The notes: generated by a model not told the origin, from the letters alone. A DNA stretch of 38,147 nt from an uncultured Clostridia bacterium (GCA_947589215.1 CANQCL010000016.1:1-38147); one strand, 5' to 3'; shown: positions 1 through 8,387, numbered from the stretch's first letter. Program-made: numbers and translations.

Positions 1-376
1 TTTTCTCCACCCGTTTTTCGAGTGCCTGATTATTATATCATGTGCCTTTTTCTTTGTCAAGGGGTTTTTTAAAAAAAATTTTTCCTTTTGTCATTTTGTT
101 TAATAACTATATTTATTGGTCTGATTTTATGTCATATTATATGCGAAATTGCTAAAACCAAACCCATATAAAAGCAAGCTTCTCATTTTTTGAATTGATT
201 TGCATAATATCCATTCGTTCGGACAAAATATGAGGGTAAATATTTGTTACCCTAAATTGTTGCGGTAAATTTCAATCTATATTTAAAACTGAAGGTTTTG
301 CATTTCATACGTTATCGAACTTACGCTTGAACAAAACCGCGAAAGGAGGAATGCTCCTAAGGGAGCATATATAATT
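1..376. other. Intergenic leader upstream of wall hydrolase
   Basis: No gene is seen. The stretch is very AT-rich with A and T homopolymers near 66-87. A 7-bp inverted repeat (AGGGTAA at 233-239, TTACCCT at 247-253) could be a protein-binding site. The last 40 bases hold the unusual ribosome-binding region described separately. No promoter is called with confidence. Confidence 0.5.
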
Positions 377-379
377 ATG
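342..379 (+). promoter_or_regulatory. Ribosome-binding site with hairpin between SD and start codon
   Basis: A strong Shine-Dalgarno AAAGGAGG (342-349) lies 27 bases before the ATG at 377, too far for normal initiation. Between them is a perfect 7-bp hairpin: ATGCTCC at 351-357, loop TAAG, GGAGCAT at 362-368. If it folds, the effective spacing becomes about 9 nt. A second SD-like AAGGGAG (359-365) is partly buried in the hairpin, and an 8-codon frame (351-374) begins inside it. This suggests structure-dependent start selection for the downstream gene. Confidence 0.55.
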
Positions 380-886
380 AAAAAGACTATTTCTGCTATT
401 TTGACCTATGCGGCAATACTCGCACTTTGTGTAACCATTATATTTGGAATTTCAAGAACTGTTACAACACAGGTATCGTCCGATGAAGAAGCCGTTCCTA
501 CTGCTCTTGCCGTAGGCTCAATGCCTTCTGCGACTGAATCTAATATCTATCTTCTTGCAAGAATTATATCTGCTGAGGCTAGAGGCGAAACGTATACAGG
601 ACAGGTCGCTGTCGGTGCTGTTATCTTAAACCGTGTAAAACACCCGTCTTTCCCTGATACATTGTCAGGAGTTATTTATCAAGGCGGCGCTTTCACTGCT
701 ATTGTAGACGGTCAGTTCAACGAACCGATTTCAGACACCGCATATAATGCAGCAAGAGACTGTCTAAACGGCTGGGACCCTACCGGCGGTGCAATATACT
801 ATTATAACCCGGCAAAGACCAGCAATGCATTTATGCACTCAAGACCTATCATAACAACCATTGGCAGTCACAGATTTTGCTCTTAA
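377..886 (+). CDS. Cell wall hydrolase, SleB family
   Basis: A 169-aa exported hydrolase of the SleB/Hydrolase_2 family, which cleaves cortex or vegetative peptidoglycan outside the membrane. Residues about 5-27 form a hydrophobic signal or anchor segment after a Lys-Lys start. The hydrolase domain covers residues about 56-168, with the family motif around SAEARGE (residues 64-70), whose Glu is the expected catalytic residue, followed by GQVAVGAVILNRV. The later INxP-like motif is seen as YYYNPAKTS, and the domain ends with GSHRFCS, as usual. The length suits a single-domain member without a peptidoglycan-binding repeat. It is monocistronic, followed by a terminator, and its start region is unusual. 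Confidence 0.9.
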   Translation: MKKTISAILTYAAILALCVTIIFGISRTVTTQVSSDEEAVPTALAVGSMPSATESNIYLLARIISAEARGETYTGQVAVGAVILNRVKHPSFPDTLSGVIYQGGAFTAIVDGQFNEPISDTAYNAARDCLNGWDPTGGAIYYYNPAKTSNAFMHSRPIITTIGSHRFCS

Positions 887-909
887 ACTTATAAAAGGTT
901 TAAAAAACT

Positions 910-938
910 ATCCCTCCCGAATATCGAGAGGGATTTTT
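910..938 (+). terminator. Rho-independent terminator after wall hydrolase
   Basis: Stem ATCCCTC (910-916) pairs with GAGGGAT (928-934), with an extra inner CGA/TCG pairing, followed by a run of five T. It lies 24 bases after the hydrolase stop codon. Confidence 0.8.
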
Positions 939-996
939 CTGTGCGAACGCAAATCAAATTCAAACACTCTAAATAGATTTACATTAAACATATTTA

Positions 997-1119
997 CTAT
1001 CTTTCCACCGAATAATACTTTTTCAAACTCGGTCCAAAAACTTCTGCCGCAAGCTTTATCGACAGCAATCCGCCCGTAACAATGGCTATTACCAAAAATG
1101 TTCTGACTAATCCTTTCAT
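997..1119 (-). CDS. Small membrane protein, 40 aa
   Basis: This 40-codon frame starts MKGLVRTFLVIAIVTGGLLS and ends TAG at 997-999. An SD-like AAAGGTG lies 6 bases before the ATG. Residues about 5-21 form one hydrophobic helix after Lys and Arg, giving a single-pass peptide with its charged C-terminal tail (PSLKKYYSVER) probably outside. It lies alone between the wall hydrolase and the surface protein. I do not recognise a family. The SD, start, charge pattern and hydrophobic helix support coding; shortness and lack of comparison keep confidence moderate. Confidence 0.5.
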   Translation of the reverse strand: MKGLVRTFLVIAIVTGGLLSIKLAAEVFGPSLKKYYSVER

Positions 1120-1328
1120 TATTGTCACCTTTCTTTATACAATAAAATATACTTATATTTATAGTATACCACCTTTTTTATAATGTTTCAATCGAAACAC
1201 TCCGAACACTAAAAATATATACGACACACCGTTTATAAACTCATGTTTTATTTTATAGCTTTTCAAAGCCGCCAGTTCACCATAGTCTCACCTTTTTGTC
1301 TCTGTTTTCCACTTATCTTACATCTAAC

Positions 1329-1369
1329 AAAAACCGCCCGACAGTTTTTATACTGCCGAACGGTTTTTG
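1329..1369. terminator. Terminator hairpin after LRR gene (bidirectional)
   Basis: AAAAACCG (about 1329-1336) pairs with CGGTTTTT (1361-1368), with an inner CAGT/ACTG pairing. T runs lie on both strands. It lies just beyond the stop of the leftward surface-protein gene. Confidence 0.75.
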
Positions 1370-1397
1370 ATTATATAGAATATTTATAGAAAGGCAT

Positions 1398-3431
1398 TTA
1401 TTTAGTCTTTTTCTTAACAACCTTGCTCCACTTTCCAAAATACTTCCTGCCATTTGCAAGCTTGTACGCCCTTACCTTTACAAAGTATTTCTTCTTTGGT
1501 TTCAGCTTCTTAAGTGTTACCTTGTTCTTTTTAACCGTAACTGTTTTCTTATTCTTTGTGAATTTGTTGTTTGTTGCTAACAGAACCTCATACCCCGTAG
1601 CTCCGCTAACCTTTTTCCACGAGACTTTTAATTTCTTTTTCTTTGATTTCACCTTAACTGCTTTTACTTGAGCAGGTTTTGCTGCTGTTGTAACAGTAGG
1701 CGGTGTTGTAGGTTTAGGCGTTGCCGTTGTAGGTGCTGCTGTAGATGGTGTAGCCGGAGTGTTTGGTGACTGTGACTGGTTGTTATTGTCTGATGAGTTT
1801 GACGGATCTGATGATTTATCTGATGGATTTGACGAATCTGATGGGTCTGATGAAGAAGGATCTGATGACGATGGCTCGTTCGACTTATCTACAAGCCCAT
1901 CAATGGCAGCATATATTCCCTCTGTCGTGTCCTCCATTGACATTACGCTTGGATCTTCTCCGTATTTACCTGCCTTTTCGAGTAATGCCTTTAATACACC
2001 ATAACTTTCTGGTGTATAATCTTCTTCGGCATATTTTTCTGCTTCTGTTACCGCTTTGTTCAATTCTTCACGTGTATTTTCTATTTCTTCTTCAATATCT
2101 ACTAGTCTGGGACCTCCAATTCCATTTTTCATAAGAGAATTGTATGTTTCTGTACCAGAATAACAATGTACTCTTGACATATTATCACTTACTGGTAAAA
2201 AACTACAATCTTTTCCGTGTATATATAAATCTGTTAATGAGCTGCAGCCTGTGCACCATCGTGCATTATGATAATCAACTTCAACACCTGAAGGTATTTC
2301 TAATTTTTTGAGATTTGTACAATTATTAAAAGCAAATTCAAAATTGTTTTTTCCATCTGATATCTGAGCCCCATCTTCTATGTATACTTCTTGAAATCCT
2401 GTACAATATGCAAATGCCTTATACATACTAGTTACTGATTTAGGTATAGATATCCTTTTCAATAATGGACAACCCCAAAATGCTGAGTCTCCAATTGTTT
2501 TTATACCATCTGATAATGTTACAGAAGTTAACTTTTTACAATTAGCAAATGTACTGCTATATGCCCCATAAACACATCCTTGAGGAACAGTATTTGTAGG
2601 TACTTCTGAAAATACACTTGCCAATGTTTCAATTGTTGACGGAATTACAACACTCTCTACTCCAGTATCTTCAAATGCACATCCACCAATAACTTTCAAA
2701 CCCTCAGGAAGCGTTATATTTTTTAATGATGTACATCCGACAAATGAATATGGACCCCATCCAAAATTAGCTTTTAAATCACCTTTACCATTATTTTCAT
2801 AATGATCTGGATAATCAATACTACTTTCACGTAAGATTGTTGACGGAATTCTTACACTTTCTAAAGCAGTACAGCCATAAAATGCAATACTACCTATAGC
2901 TGTCATACCCTCAGTTAATGTTAGATTTTTAAGTTTTGTACACTCTGCAAATGCACAACTTGCATAAGAAAGAATATCTACAGCTTTATCATCAACGGAA
3001 ACATTAACCGAATCATATCCAACGCCCTTAAACTCTCTTATAGTTGACGGTAAAATCACAGTTTCAATGCTTGACATCTGATAAAATGCACAAAATCCTA
3101 TTGCAGTTACCCCTTCTTCTATTATGACTTCTTTGATATTATCTTTATATTTTTTATATGTATAGATATCTTTATAATCTTTTAATTGAGGTTTTATAAT
3201 ATCATCTCTTGATCCTGTACCTTTTGACTGATTCGTAACTGCAGGCGAAGCCATTTCTCCCTCACCAGAGATTGTCAGCTTACCTGTTGAGCTGTCAAAA
3301 CTCCATTTTACTTCTCCGCATTCGCCCGAATCAGTTTCAGCCGATACACTCATTGCACCCGTAACCGCTGTTACCATCATTGCCAATGACGCTAGCAATG
3401 ATAAAAATTTTTTTGTCTTACCTATAAACAT
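1398..3431 (-). CDS. BspA-like leucine-rich repeat surface protein with Fn3 domain
   Basis: This 677-aa secreted protein has a signal peptide at residues 1-31 (cut expected near VSA-ET). Residues about 100-430 are BspA/TpLRR-type (LRR_5) repeats of the form LKxIxLPxGLxxIGxxAFxxC, typical of adhesion or glycan-binding surface proteins in gut Clostridia. A helical, FIVAR-like segment follows (about 455-510), then a Ser/Pro/Asp- and Thr/Pro-rich linker (about 515-585). The C-terminus is a Lys-rich fibronectin type III domain (about 588-677; VSWKKVSGATGYEV). There is no LPXTG motif, so attachment is probably through the basic Fn3 tail. AGGAGG lies 7 bases before the ATG. It is divergent from an XRE regulator that may control it. 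Confidence 0.88.
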   Translation of the reverse strand: MFIGKTKKFLSLLASLAMMVTAVTGAMSVSAETDSGECGEVKWSFDSSTGKLTISGEGEMASPAVTNQSKGTGSRDDIIKPQLKDYKDIYTYKKYKDNIKEVIIEEGVTAIGFCAFYQMSSIETVILPSTIREFKGVGYDSVNVSVDDKAVDILSYASCAFAECTKLKNLTLTEGMTAIGSIAFYGCTALESVRIPSTILRESSIDYPDHYENNGKGDLKANFGWGPYSFVGCTSLKNITLPEGLKVIGGCAFEDTGVESVVIPSTIETLASVFSEVPTNTVPQGCVYGAYSSTFANCKKLTSVTLSDGIKTIGDSAFWGCPLLKRISIPKSVTSMYKAFAYCTGFQEVYIEDGAQISDGKNNFEFAFNNCTNLKKLEIPSGVEVDYHNARWCTGCSSLTDLYIHGKDCSFLPVSDNMSRVHCYSGTETYNSLMKNGIGGPRLVDIEEEIENTREELNKAVTEAEKYAEEDYTPESYGVLKALLEKAGKYGEDPSVMSMEDTTEGIYAAIDGLVDKSNEPSSSDPSSSDPSDSSNPSDKSSDPSNSSDNNNQSQSPNTPATPSTAAPTTATPKPTTPPTVTTAAKPAQVKAVKVKSKKKKLKVSWKKVSGATGYEVLLATNNKFTKNKKTVTVKKNKVTLKKLKPKKKYFVKVRAYKLANGRKYFGKWSKVVKKKTK

Positions 3432-3531
3432 TTTCTTTCCTCCTAAATATTAATTGAGTAGCTTTAAATATAACGTTTTAACTACATTAATTATAATAAC
3501 ACACAAAAAAACAATTGTCAACAAAAAATAC

Positions 3532-3575
3532 ACACTAATAGTAAATATTTTTTTATAAATATCAACTATTAGTGT
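3532..3575. promoter_or_regulatory. Long inverted repeat, candidate XRE operator
   Basis: ACACTAATAGT (3532-3542) and ACTATTAGTGT (3565-3575) form a perfect 11-bp inverted repeat, with a further ATATTT/AAATAT pairing inside (3545-3550, 3557-3562). It sits between the divergent surface-protein gene and the XRE gene, just upstream of the latter's TATAAT (3600-3605). The half-site centres are about three helical turns apart, as expected for two repressor dimers or a loop. Confidence 0.5.
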
Positions 3576-3599
3576 ATTAAAACACACGCTATATATTGT

Positions 3600-3605
3600 T
3601 ATAAT
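3600..3605 (+). promoter_or_regulatory. -10 box of XRE regulator gene
   Basis: A perfect TATAAT lies 36 bases upstream of the start codon at 3641. The -35 region is poor (TTAAAA near 3577), consistent with a regulated promoter. Confidence 0.5.
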
Positions 3606-3640
3606 ATAGATTATTATCAAATACAAGAGGGTTAAAACGA

Positions 3641-3955
3641 ATGAATGATTTATTAATGGATATTGGAACACGACTACGGGAGGTAAGAAAGGGCTGCAAG
3701 CTTACTCAGGAAAAATTTGCTGAACAATTAGGAATATCTTTAAATTATTACGGTCAAATAGAAAGGGGACAAAGCGGATTATCGTTAGAAAAGCTAAAGC
3801 TTTTATACGACAAATTCAATGTTGACTTACTATATTTAATTACGGGGGACAAATCTCACCAAGTCACAATCAACGAGATCATAAGTGATTGTCCTAAAGA
3901 AAAGCTATTTGATATGGAACAGTTATTAAGGTATGCAAGCAATTTGTATAAATAG
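3641..3955 (+). CDS. XRE-family transcriptional regulator
   Basis: A 104-aa protein. Residues about 8-66 are a Cro/cI-type helix-turn-helix (LREVRKGCKLTQEKFAEQLG, then SLNYYGQIERGQSGLSLEKL). The short C-terminal tail (about 70-104) is probably a dimerisation helix. A GAGGG SD lies ahead of the ATG. The upstream inverted repeat and divergent layout suggest that it represses itself and possibly the leftward LRR surface protein. It is followed by a strong terminator and stands alone. Confidence 0.85.
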   Translation: MNDLLMDIGTRLREVRKGCKLTQEKFAEQLGISLNYYGQIERGQSGLSLEKLKLLYDKFNVDLLYLITGDKSHQVTINEIISDCPKEKLFDMEQLLRYASNLYK

Positions 3956-4007
3956 GGTATTGAACAGAAGGTTATGACAAAACCAAATCGTCTTTATAAA
4001 CGAAACG

Positions 4008-4042
4008 AGCCGAGAGATTTTCTAAATAAAAATCTCTCGGCT
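4008..4042. terminator. Bidirectional terminator
   Basis: A perfect 14-bp stem (AGCCGAGAGATTTT 4008-4021, AAAATCTCTCGGCT 4029-4042) with a 7-nt loop lies between the converging XRE and MmcQ genes. A/T runs in the stem allow termination in both directions. Confidence 0.85.
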
Positions 4043-4057
4043 ATTTAATTTACAAAT

Positions 4058-4450
4058 CTATTTTGCAGTGATATTATTACTTTTTCGCTTTAACTTCACA
4101 GCCGTTAAATCAAAACTCATATCAAGCAGCCATTTAACTTTTTCATCACTTACACTGCCGTCCAAAGCAACAGTTATCCAATTTATTTTATTCATATGGT
4201 ATGCAGGAAAGAAACCTCTTTCATTTCTAAGCGATCCAACCACAATTGGATCGCACTTAACATTAAGAATATCTATCATATCAGTTCCTAACAAACCCAA
4301 CTTACTTTTGGAAACAGGCATAATAAGAGCAAACCACTTTTTATTATTTTGGTGTCTGAATACAATATTATCAGGGTATTTCTCCCATGGATGTTCTTCA
4401 TCTACACTATACCGCTCCGAAACATACTGCAACAATTGTTCTCTATTCAT
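4058..4450 (-). CDS. MmcQ/YjbR family protein
   Basis: A 130-aa protein of the MmcQ/YjbR (CyaY-like fold) family, a small cytosolic alpha/beta DNA-binding-like fold of unclear function. Family hallmarks seen: N-terminal REQLLQYVSERY, the PWEKYPDNIVFRH strand, WFALIMPV, PAYHMNKINWITVALDG (the conserved H-x-N-K-x-x-W block), and a final helix VKWLLDMSFDLTA. The length is normal. SD AAGGTG lies ahead of the ATG. It is monocistronic and converges on the XRE gene through a shared terminator. Confidence 0.85.
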   Translation of the reverse strand: MNREQLLQYVSERYSVDEEHPWEKYPDNIVFRHQNNKKWFALIMPVSKSKLGLLGTDMIDILNVKCDPIVVGSLRNERGFFPAYHMNKINWITVALDGSVSDEKVKWLLDMSFDLTAVKLKRKSNNITAK

Positions 4451-4600
4451 CGAAACACCTTCTTAGAAGTACAAATTTCACATTTATTATACTATATAGT
4501 TATAAATTTTTCAATATTGCAGTCTGCTATAATTTTGCTATCGAATCAAGGATTTTCGCATAACAAAATCAATGTTTATGTGGGTTTTCAGACTTCGCAA

Positions 4601-4613
4601 ATCATTCCCACTC
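4601..4613. other. att-like core a
   Basis: ATCATTCCCACTC differs by one base from the TTATTCCCACTC shared by cores d and g. It is the most leftward of seven copies and marks the likely original chromosome/island junction. Confidence 0.45.
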
Positions 4614-4652
4614 CTAAGTACAAAACAGACTTTATCTGTTTTTGCTTAGGAG
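4611..4652. repeat. Hairpin at att core a
   Basis: CTCCTAAG (4611-4618) pairs with CTTAGGAG (4645-4652), with inner CAAAACAGA/TCTGTTTTTG pairing. The outer arm overlaps the att-like core. It may be a terminator or a recombination-associated structure. Confidence 0.5.
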
Positions 4653-4927
4653 CTTTAACTTGATGTGATTTAATTTGGTACAGATTATCTCAATTCTATG
4701 ATGTGTTTCTGCTTTTACTATCAAATAGTTATCACTTATTTGCTATCAAGTCAATGGAATAGATTACAACAATTTTTGTGTCTTAATTATACTCGTAATC
4801 AAAAGCTATGTCAATATATAAAACTACAAAATGCAAAAGTAATCCCTATAAACCTACAATAAACATTGATTTATTTTTAAATAAGAGGTATAATTAAAAA
4901 AGTATTCTGCACAATGTAGGGTTTGTA

Positions 4928-5112
4928 ATGAACGACACAACAAAACGCTGGTACTTAATGAAAGAACTAATGGAGCCCGAGATACAGTATCAACTTGCAT
5001 AGACAATAAAAATATGCCTGCCACGAAAATGGGCAGACCTTGGAAATTTAAAATCAGCGAAGTCGACGCTTGGGCAAAATCAGGCGGGCTTAGCGTTGCA
5101 AGGACTTCCTAA
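4928..5112 (+). pseudogene. Excisionase-type HTH gene remnant
   Basis: The ATG at 4928 opens MNDTTKRWYLMKEL. The reading then continues in another frame as ARDTVSTCIDNKNMP, ATKMGRPWKFKIS and EVDAWAKSGGLS. This matches the HTH_17/excisionase-like winged helix usually found next to restriction-modification methyltransferases, with the recognition-helix region shortened and frameshifted, so no intact protein is made. The end is fused to a methyltransferase fragment. Homologues are about 65-70 aa. Confidence 0.6.
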
Positions 5113-5224
5113 AGAATACAGTTTTCCTGACATACTGAGTGCAAGTACTTATAAGCAATGTGGGAGTACTGTTTTTGTTCCGATAATTAAAGTATTATCC
5201 GAAAACATAAAAACTAATATTTAA
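5093..5224 (+). pseudogene. C5-cytosine DNA methyltransferase C-terminal remnant
   Basis: In the frame ending TAA at 5222-5224 one reads LQGLPKEYSFPD, then STYKQCGSTVFVPIIKVL. These match motif IX/X of m5C methyltransferases (LQGFP, then YKQxGNSVxVPV), with Asn-to-Thr and other drift. The catalytic PC and ENV motifs, SAM-binding motif and target-recognition domain are absent. It is joined out of frame to the HTH remnant, so one deletion removed about 300 codons and fused two genes. Confidence 0.65.
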
Positions 5225-5297
5225 GTTCTAAAAAATGAAGGTCTGTCCTATTCAAATGTTAAAATAAAAGTTAAAAACCTATAAAAGGAGTGTTAAA

Positions 5298-6701
5298 ATG
5301 AAGCGAGAAAATATTTCAATTGATTTATTATTGCTTTCCGATGGGAATCCAAGGTTAGATCCATCGTTAGGAGAAGATGAAACGATTTACAATATGGTGG
5401 TTGATCAGAACGATAAATTGTTTAAACTCGCTTCAGACATTGTTGAACACGGATTAAACCCTTTGGATACGATAGGAGTTTATCCCTCCGAAACATATAA
5501 CGGATTTTATGAAGTCGGTGAGGGGAATCGTCGTATATGTGCTTTGAAATTGCTGATTTCTCCTGAACGCATACAGAATATTAATACTGGGTTATATTCC
5601 AAATTCTTATTTTTATCAAAAGTATATTCAACACCAGACACAATAGAAGTTGGCGTATTTGAAGACGAAATCTCTATGCGACATTGGATGGAAATTCGTC
5701 ATATAGGGGAACAAAGCGGAAAAGGATTGTCAAAGTGGGATTCTGTGCAAAAAGCTCGTTTTAATTGAATGCAAACCGGTTCAAATGTATTACTTGATTT
5801 TTGGGACTGGATGTTAGCAAACAACATTCTTTCTAACGAGGAAATCTTTCGTGTAACAAAAACCAATTGGCAGCGAGTTCTTCGTGAAAAATATTTTCCT
5901 TTTTTGAAAATTCAATATGATGGAAATTATTCCGTTCTACCTAAAGATATTGATATATTCAAAGAACGAATAAGAGCGGTTCAACAGAAGTTAGACGGAC
6001 AAACAGTGGCGATTGTATATGATCAAATAAGAATTGAAAAGTTTTTTAATTCAATTTCAAATATGTTATATGGAAAACCCTATCAAGACGTGGTGAGCGA
6101 AGAATCAGAACAAGTCAGCATTATTCCTCCTGTGCAAGGAACTAACGTTAATAACGAAACGGAACAAGTTGGCGATATTTCCACATCTCAAGGCGGTTCT
6201 GTTAGTGGTTCAACTATTGAAGAAAACGATGATAGTAACCTCACTCAGACTATTTCAAATACCGTACAAACCATCGGAAGAGATGTTTTTGATGGTTGTG
6301 GCACAATTATTCCATATGGATATCCTATTCGTACTGACAATATGCGATTAAATAAAATTATCAATGAGCTTAAAAGAATAAATGCTGATGATTATCCAAA
6401 TGCTTGTGGAACTCTTTTGAGAACACTTTTTGAACTTTCGGCAAAGGTATATTTAGAAAAACAGGATGGAAAAGATCATACTGAAACTGAATTTTCGCCA
6501 GCTATTAAACAAGCAGCTAATCTATTACGTCAGCAAAGATGTATCGATGACAGTCAACATTCGGCCATATGTAGTGATATAGACAATTTAAGAAAAATCT
6601 TTAACGGATATATGCATAATACAGAATCTTATCCAAGCAGTGAAGCACTAAAAAACTTTTTCAAATGCCATCGTATGTTCATACAAGAATGTTTAAAGTA
6701 A
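5298..6701 (+). pseudogene. ParB-like nuclease-domain protein, split by in-frame TGA
   Basis: A 467-codon frame interrupted only by TGA at 5766-5768, followed at once by an in-frame ATG (5769). The N-terminal part (156 aa) is a ParB/Srx-like domain: GNPRLDP, HGLNPLDTIGV and EVGEGNRRICALKLL are the nucleotide-binding/nuclease motifs. The second part (310 aa) has an RVLREKYFPFL segment, an acidic Gln/Ser/Thr-rich linker (about residues 120-165) and a helical C-terminal domain (NACGTLLRTLFELSAKV, then KIFNGYMHNTESYPSSEAL). SD AAAGGAG precedes 5298; none precedes 5769. The C-terminal part could be made only by re-initiation. It is first in an operon with an ATPase-TOPRIM gene 15 nt downstream and a Dam methylase. 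Confidence 0.7.
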
Positions 6702-6716
6702 AAGGAAGGTAATATT

Positions 6717-8366
6717 GTGATTAAAAATATAAATATTATTCAATATCGAAAACTTAAAGATTTGACTTTGAGTTTCTCTAAAAATATTAATGCAATATCA
6801 GGTGCTAATGGTACTTGTAAAACATCCTTGCTGCATTTATTGGGCAATTCTTTGCAAGCTCCAACGAAAACTTGCAATTTCATAACTGACGAAAAATGCT
6901 TGCCTATTATCAACGCTGTAAATAATGTAACAAACCCCAAGGTAGAAAGTCTTACTCGAGGAGATCAAACATATAATGATCCAGCGCACGGAGTAAAAGG
7001 CACTTTATTTTCTGTGGATTATTATGGTGCCGAATCTTTAAATTTTAGACGTCATAACTCATCTCAAACGACTCGCTATGCTGTAAAACCCAAATATCAG
7101 CCTGGAACAAAAGACACTTTGCCGTATTGTCCTGTAATTTACTTAGGACTTTCAAGATTAGTGCCGTTTGGTGAATTTCATAACGATGAAGCATTATCAA
7201 ATATAAAAAAGAAATTACCCCAAACATATCAAGATCAAATTTCTGAACTCTATAAAAAATTTACTAATTATGAAATCTCATTCAATGCAACTAAACAGAT
7301 GGGTGATATAAAAGTTAGAAATGAATTTTCAAGCAACATTGAAGGAATTGATTCTAATACAATATCGGCCGGTGAGGATAATTTAAGCATTATACTTACT
7401 GCTCTTATATCACTAAAATATTATTATGATTCTATTTCATCAACAAAGGAAGTTGAGAGTGTTCTTTTAATTGATGAAATGGATGCAACATTACATCCTG
7501 CATTTCAGATTAAACTCTTGAATTTGTTTCGTAAAATGTCTGAATTGTATAAAATTCAGATTATATTAACAACACATAGTATGTCACTTTTGGAAGAAAT
7601 GCTTGCTAAGAAAGATAATGTTCTGTATTTAATTGATAATATAACTTCAGTTTTTCCAATGGAAGAACCTGATATTTATAAAATTAAAATGCATTTGCAA
7701 TCTTTGACACAAGAAGATATCTATGAGGATAAAATAATACCTTTATTTACCGAAGACGATGAAGCGCGTTTTTTACTTGATTTACTTTTTGATTATTATC
7801 AAAAGACACATGAGAAATTCGGTAGTGTCAGAAGACTGTTTCATGAAGTCCTTACTAATATTAGTGCAGAAAATTTAACTGGTATTTTTACAGATGGTAA
7901 GCTTTTACATACTACCATGCGCTCTATTTGTATTTTAGATGGAGACCATAAATCTGACATAACAAATTTTATCGTGGCACTTCCTGGTAAAGCTGCTCCG
8001 GAGACACTTTTGTTAAATTACATTGAAAAACTATATAACGATGACGATCCATTCTGGAAAGATAGAATCATAGTTGATAAGGGCTATAATAAAAATTATT
8101 ATATTATGAAAATAAAGAACTCGGTTGATGATTTTGAAGCAAAGCTTGATAAATTGCACGAAAACGGTGAGTCAGGTAAAGGAATGCGTCGAGAATTCAA
8201 TAAAAAGCTTTTTATTGACCATCGAAACTTTTTTGCATTTGTGTTTAAACACTGGCTTCACAACGTAGCAAACAAAGAGGAAATTGACAGATTTTATAAT
8301 GAGCTTCATATATTGTTCTTAAAAGTAGCACCATATCACAAAATTAATCCAAAGGAATGGGCATAA
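6717..8366 (+). CDS. AAA/ABC-type ATPase with OLD-like TOPRIM region
   Basis: 549 aa with a GTG start after SD AAGGAAGG. The N-terminal half is an SMC/ABC-like ATPase of the AAA_15/AAA_21 kind: Walker A GANGTCKTS (29-37), signature SAGED (about 216), Walker B VLLIDEMDATLHP (about 247-259) and the switch His in LTTHS (about 284). The C-terminal half resembles the TOPRIM nuclease of OLD-family proteins: acidic TEDDEARFLL (about 344), ILDGDH (about 406) and LPGKAAPE (about 422). Such proteins are phage-defence effectors that cut DNA when nucleotide pools or partners change. The Walker A Gly before Lys is Cys here. Its place between a ParB-like gene and a Dam methylase suggests a defence module with self-marking by methylation. 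Confidence 0.8.
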   Translation: MIKNINIIQYRKLKDLTLSFSKNINAISGANGTCKTSLLHLLGNSLQAPTKTCNFITDEKCLPIINAVNNVTNPKVESLTRGDQTYNDPAHGVKGTLFSVDYYGAESLNFRRHNSSQTTRYAVKPKYQPGTKDTLPYCPVIYLGLSRLVPFGEFHNDEALSNIKKKLPQTYQDQISELYKKFTNYEISFNATKQMGDIKVRNEFSSNIEGIDSNTISAGEDNLSIILTALISLKYYYDSISSTKEVESVLLIDEMDATLHPAFQIKLLNLFRKMSELYKIQIILTTHSMSLLEEMLAKKDNVLYLIDNITSVFPMEEPDIYKIKMHLQSLTQEDIYEDKIIPLFTEDDEARFLLDLLFDYYQKTHEKFGSVRRLFHEVLTNISAENLTGIFTDGKLLHTTMRSICILDGDHKSDITNFIVALPGKAAPETLLLNYIEKLYNDDDPFWKDRIIVDKGYNKNYYIMKIKNSVDDFEAKLDKLHENGESGKGMRREFNKKLFIDHRNFFAFVFKHWLHNVANKEEIDRFYNELHILFLKVAPYHKINPKEWA

Positions 8367-8387
8367 CATATGAATGGAGGAAGCAAT

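Larger units (their letters stand above)
4451..4927. other. Gene-free stretch with first att-like core
   Basis: No supported gene. It holds the left-most att-like core (4601-4613) fused to a hairpin (4611-4652), and TGCTATMA-type motifs (4508-4524, near 4740) resembling those beside the other att cores. I read it as the left boundary of the accreted island region. Confidence 0.5.

Noticed and set aside
861..1079. 72-aa plus-strand frame after the wall hydrolase
   Set aside because: It runs through the hydrolase terminator and lies antisense to the better-supported 40-aa ORF.
1759..2134. Plus-strand Asp/Ser-rich and hydrophobic frames inside the LRR gene
   Set aside because: They are antisense shadows of the Ser/Pro/Thr linker of the surface protein.
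3450..3671. 73-aa hydrophobic minus-strand frame opposite the XRE start
   Set aside because: It overlaps the promoter and start of the XRE gene, lacks a SD and reflects AT-rich intergenic DNA.
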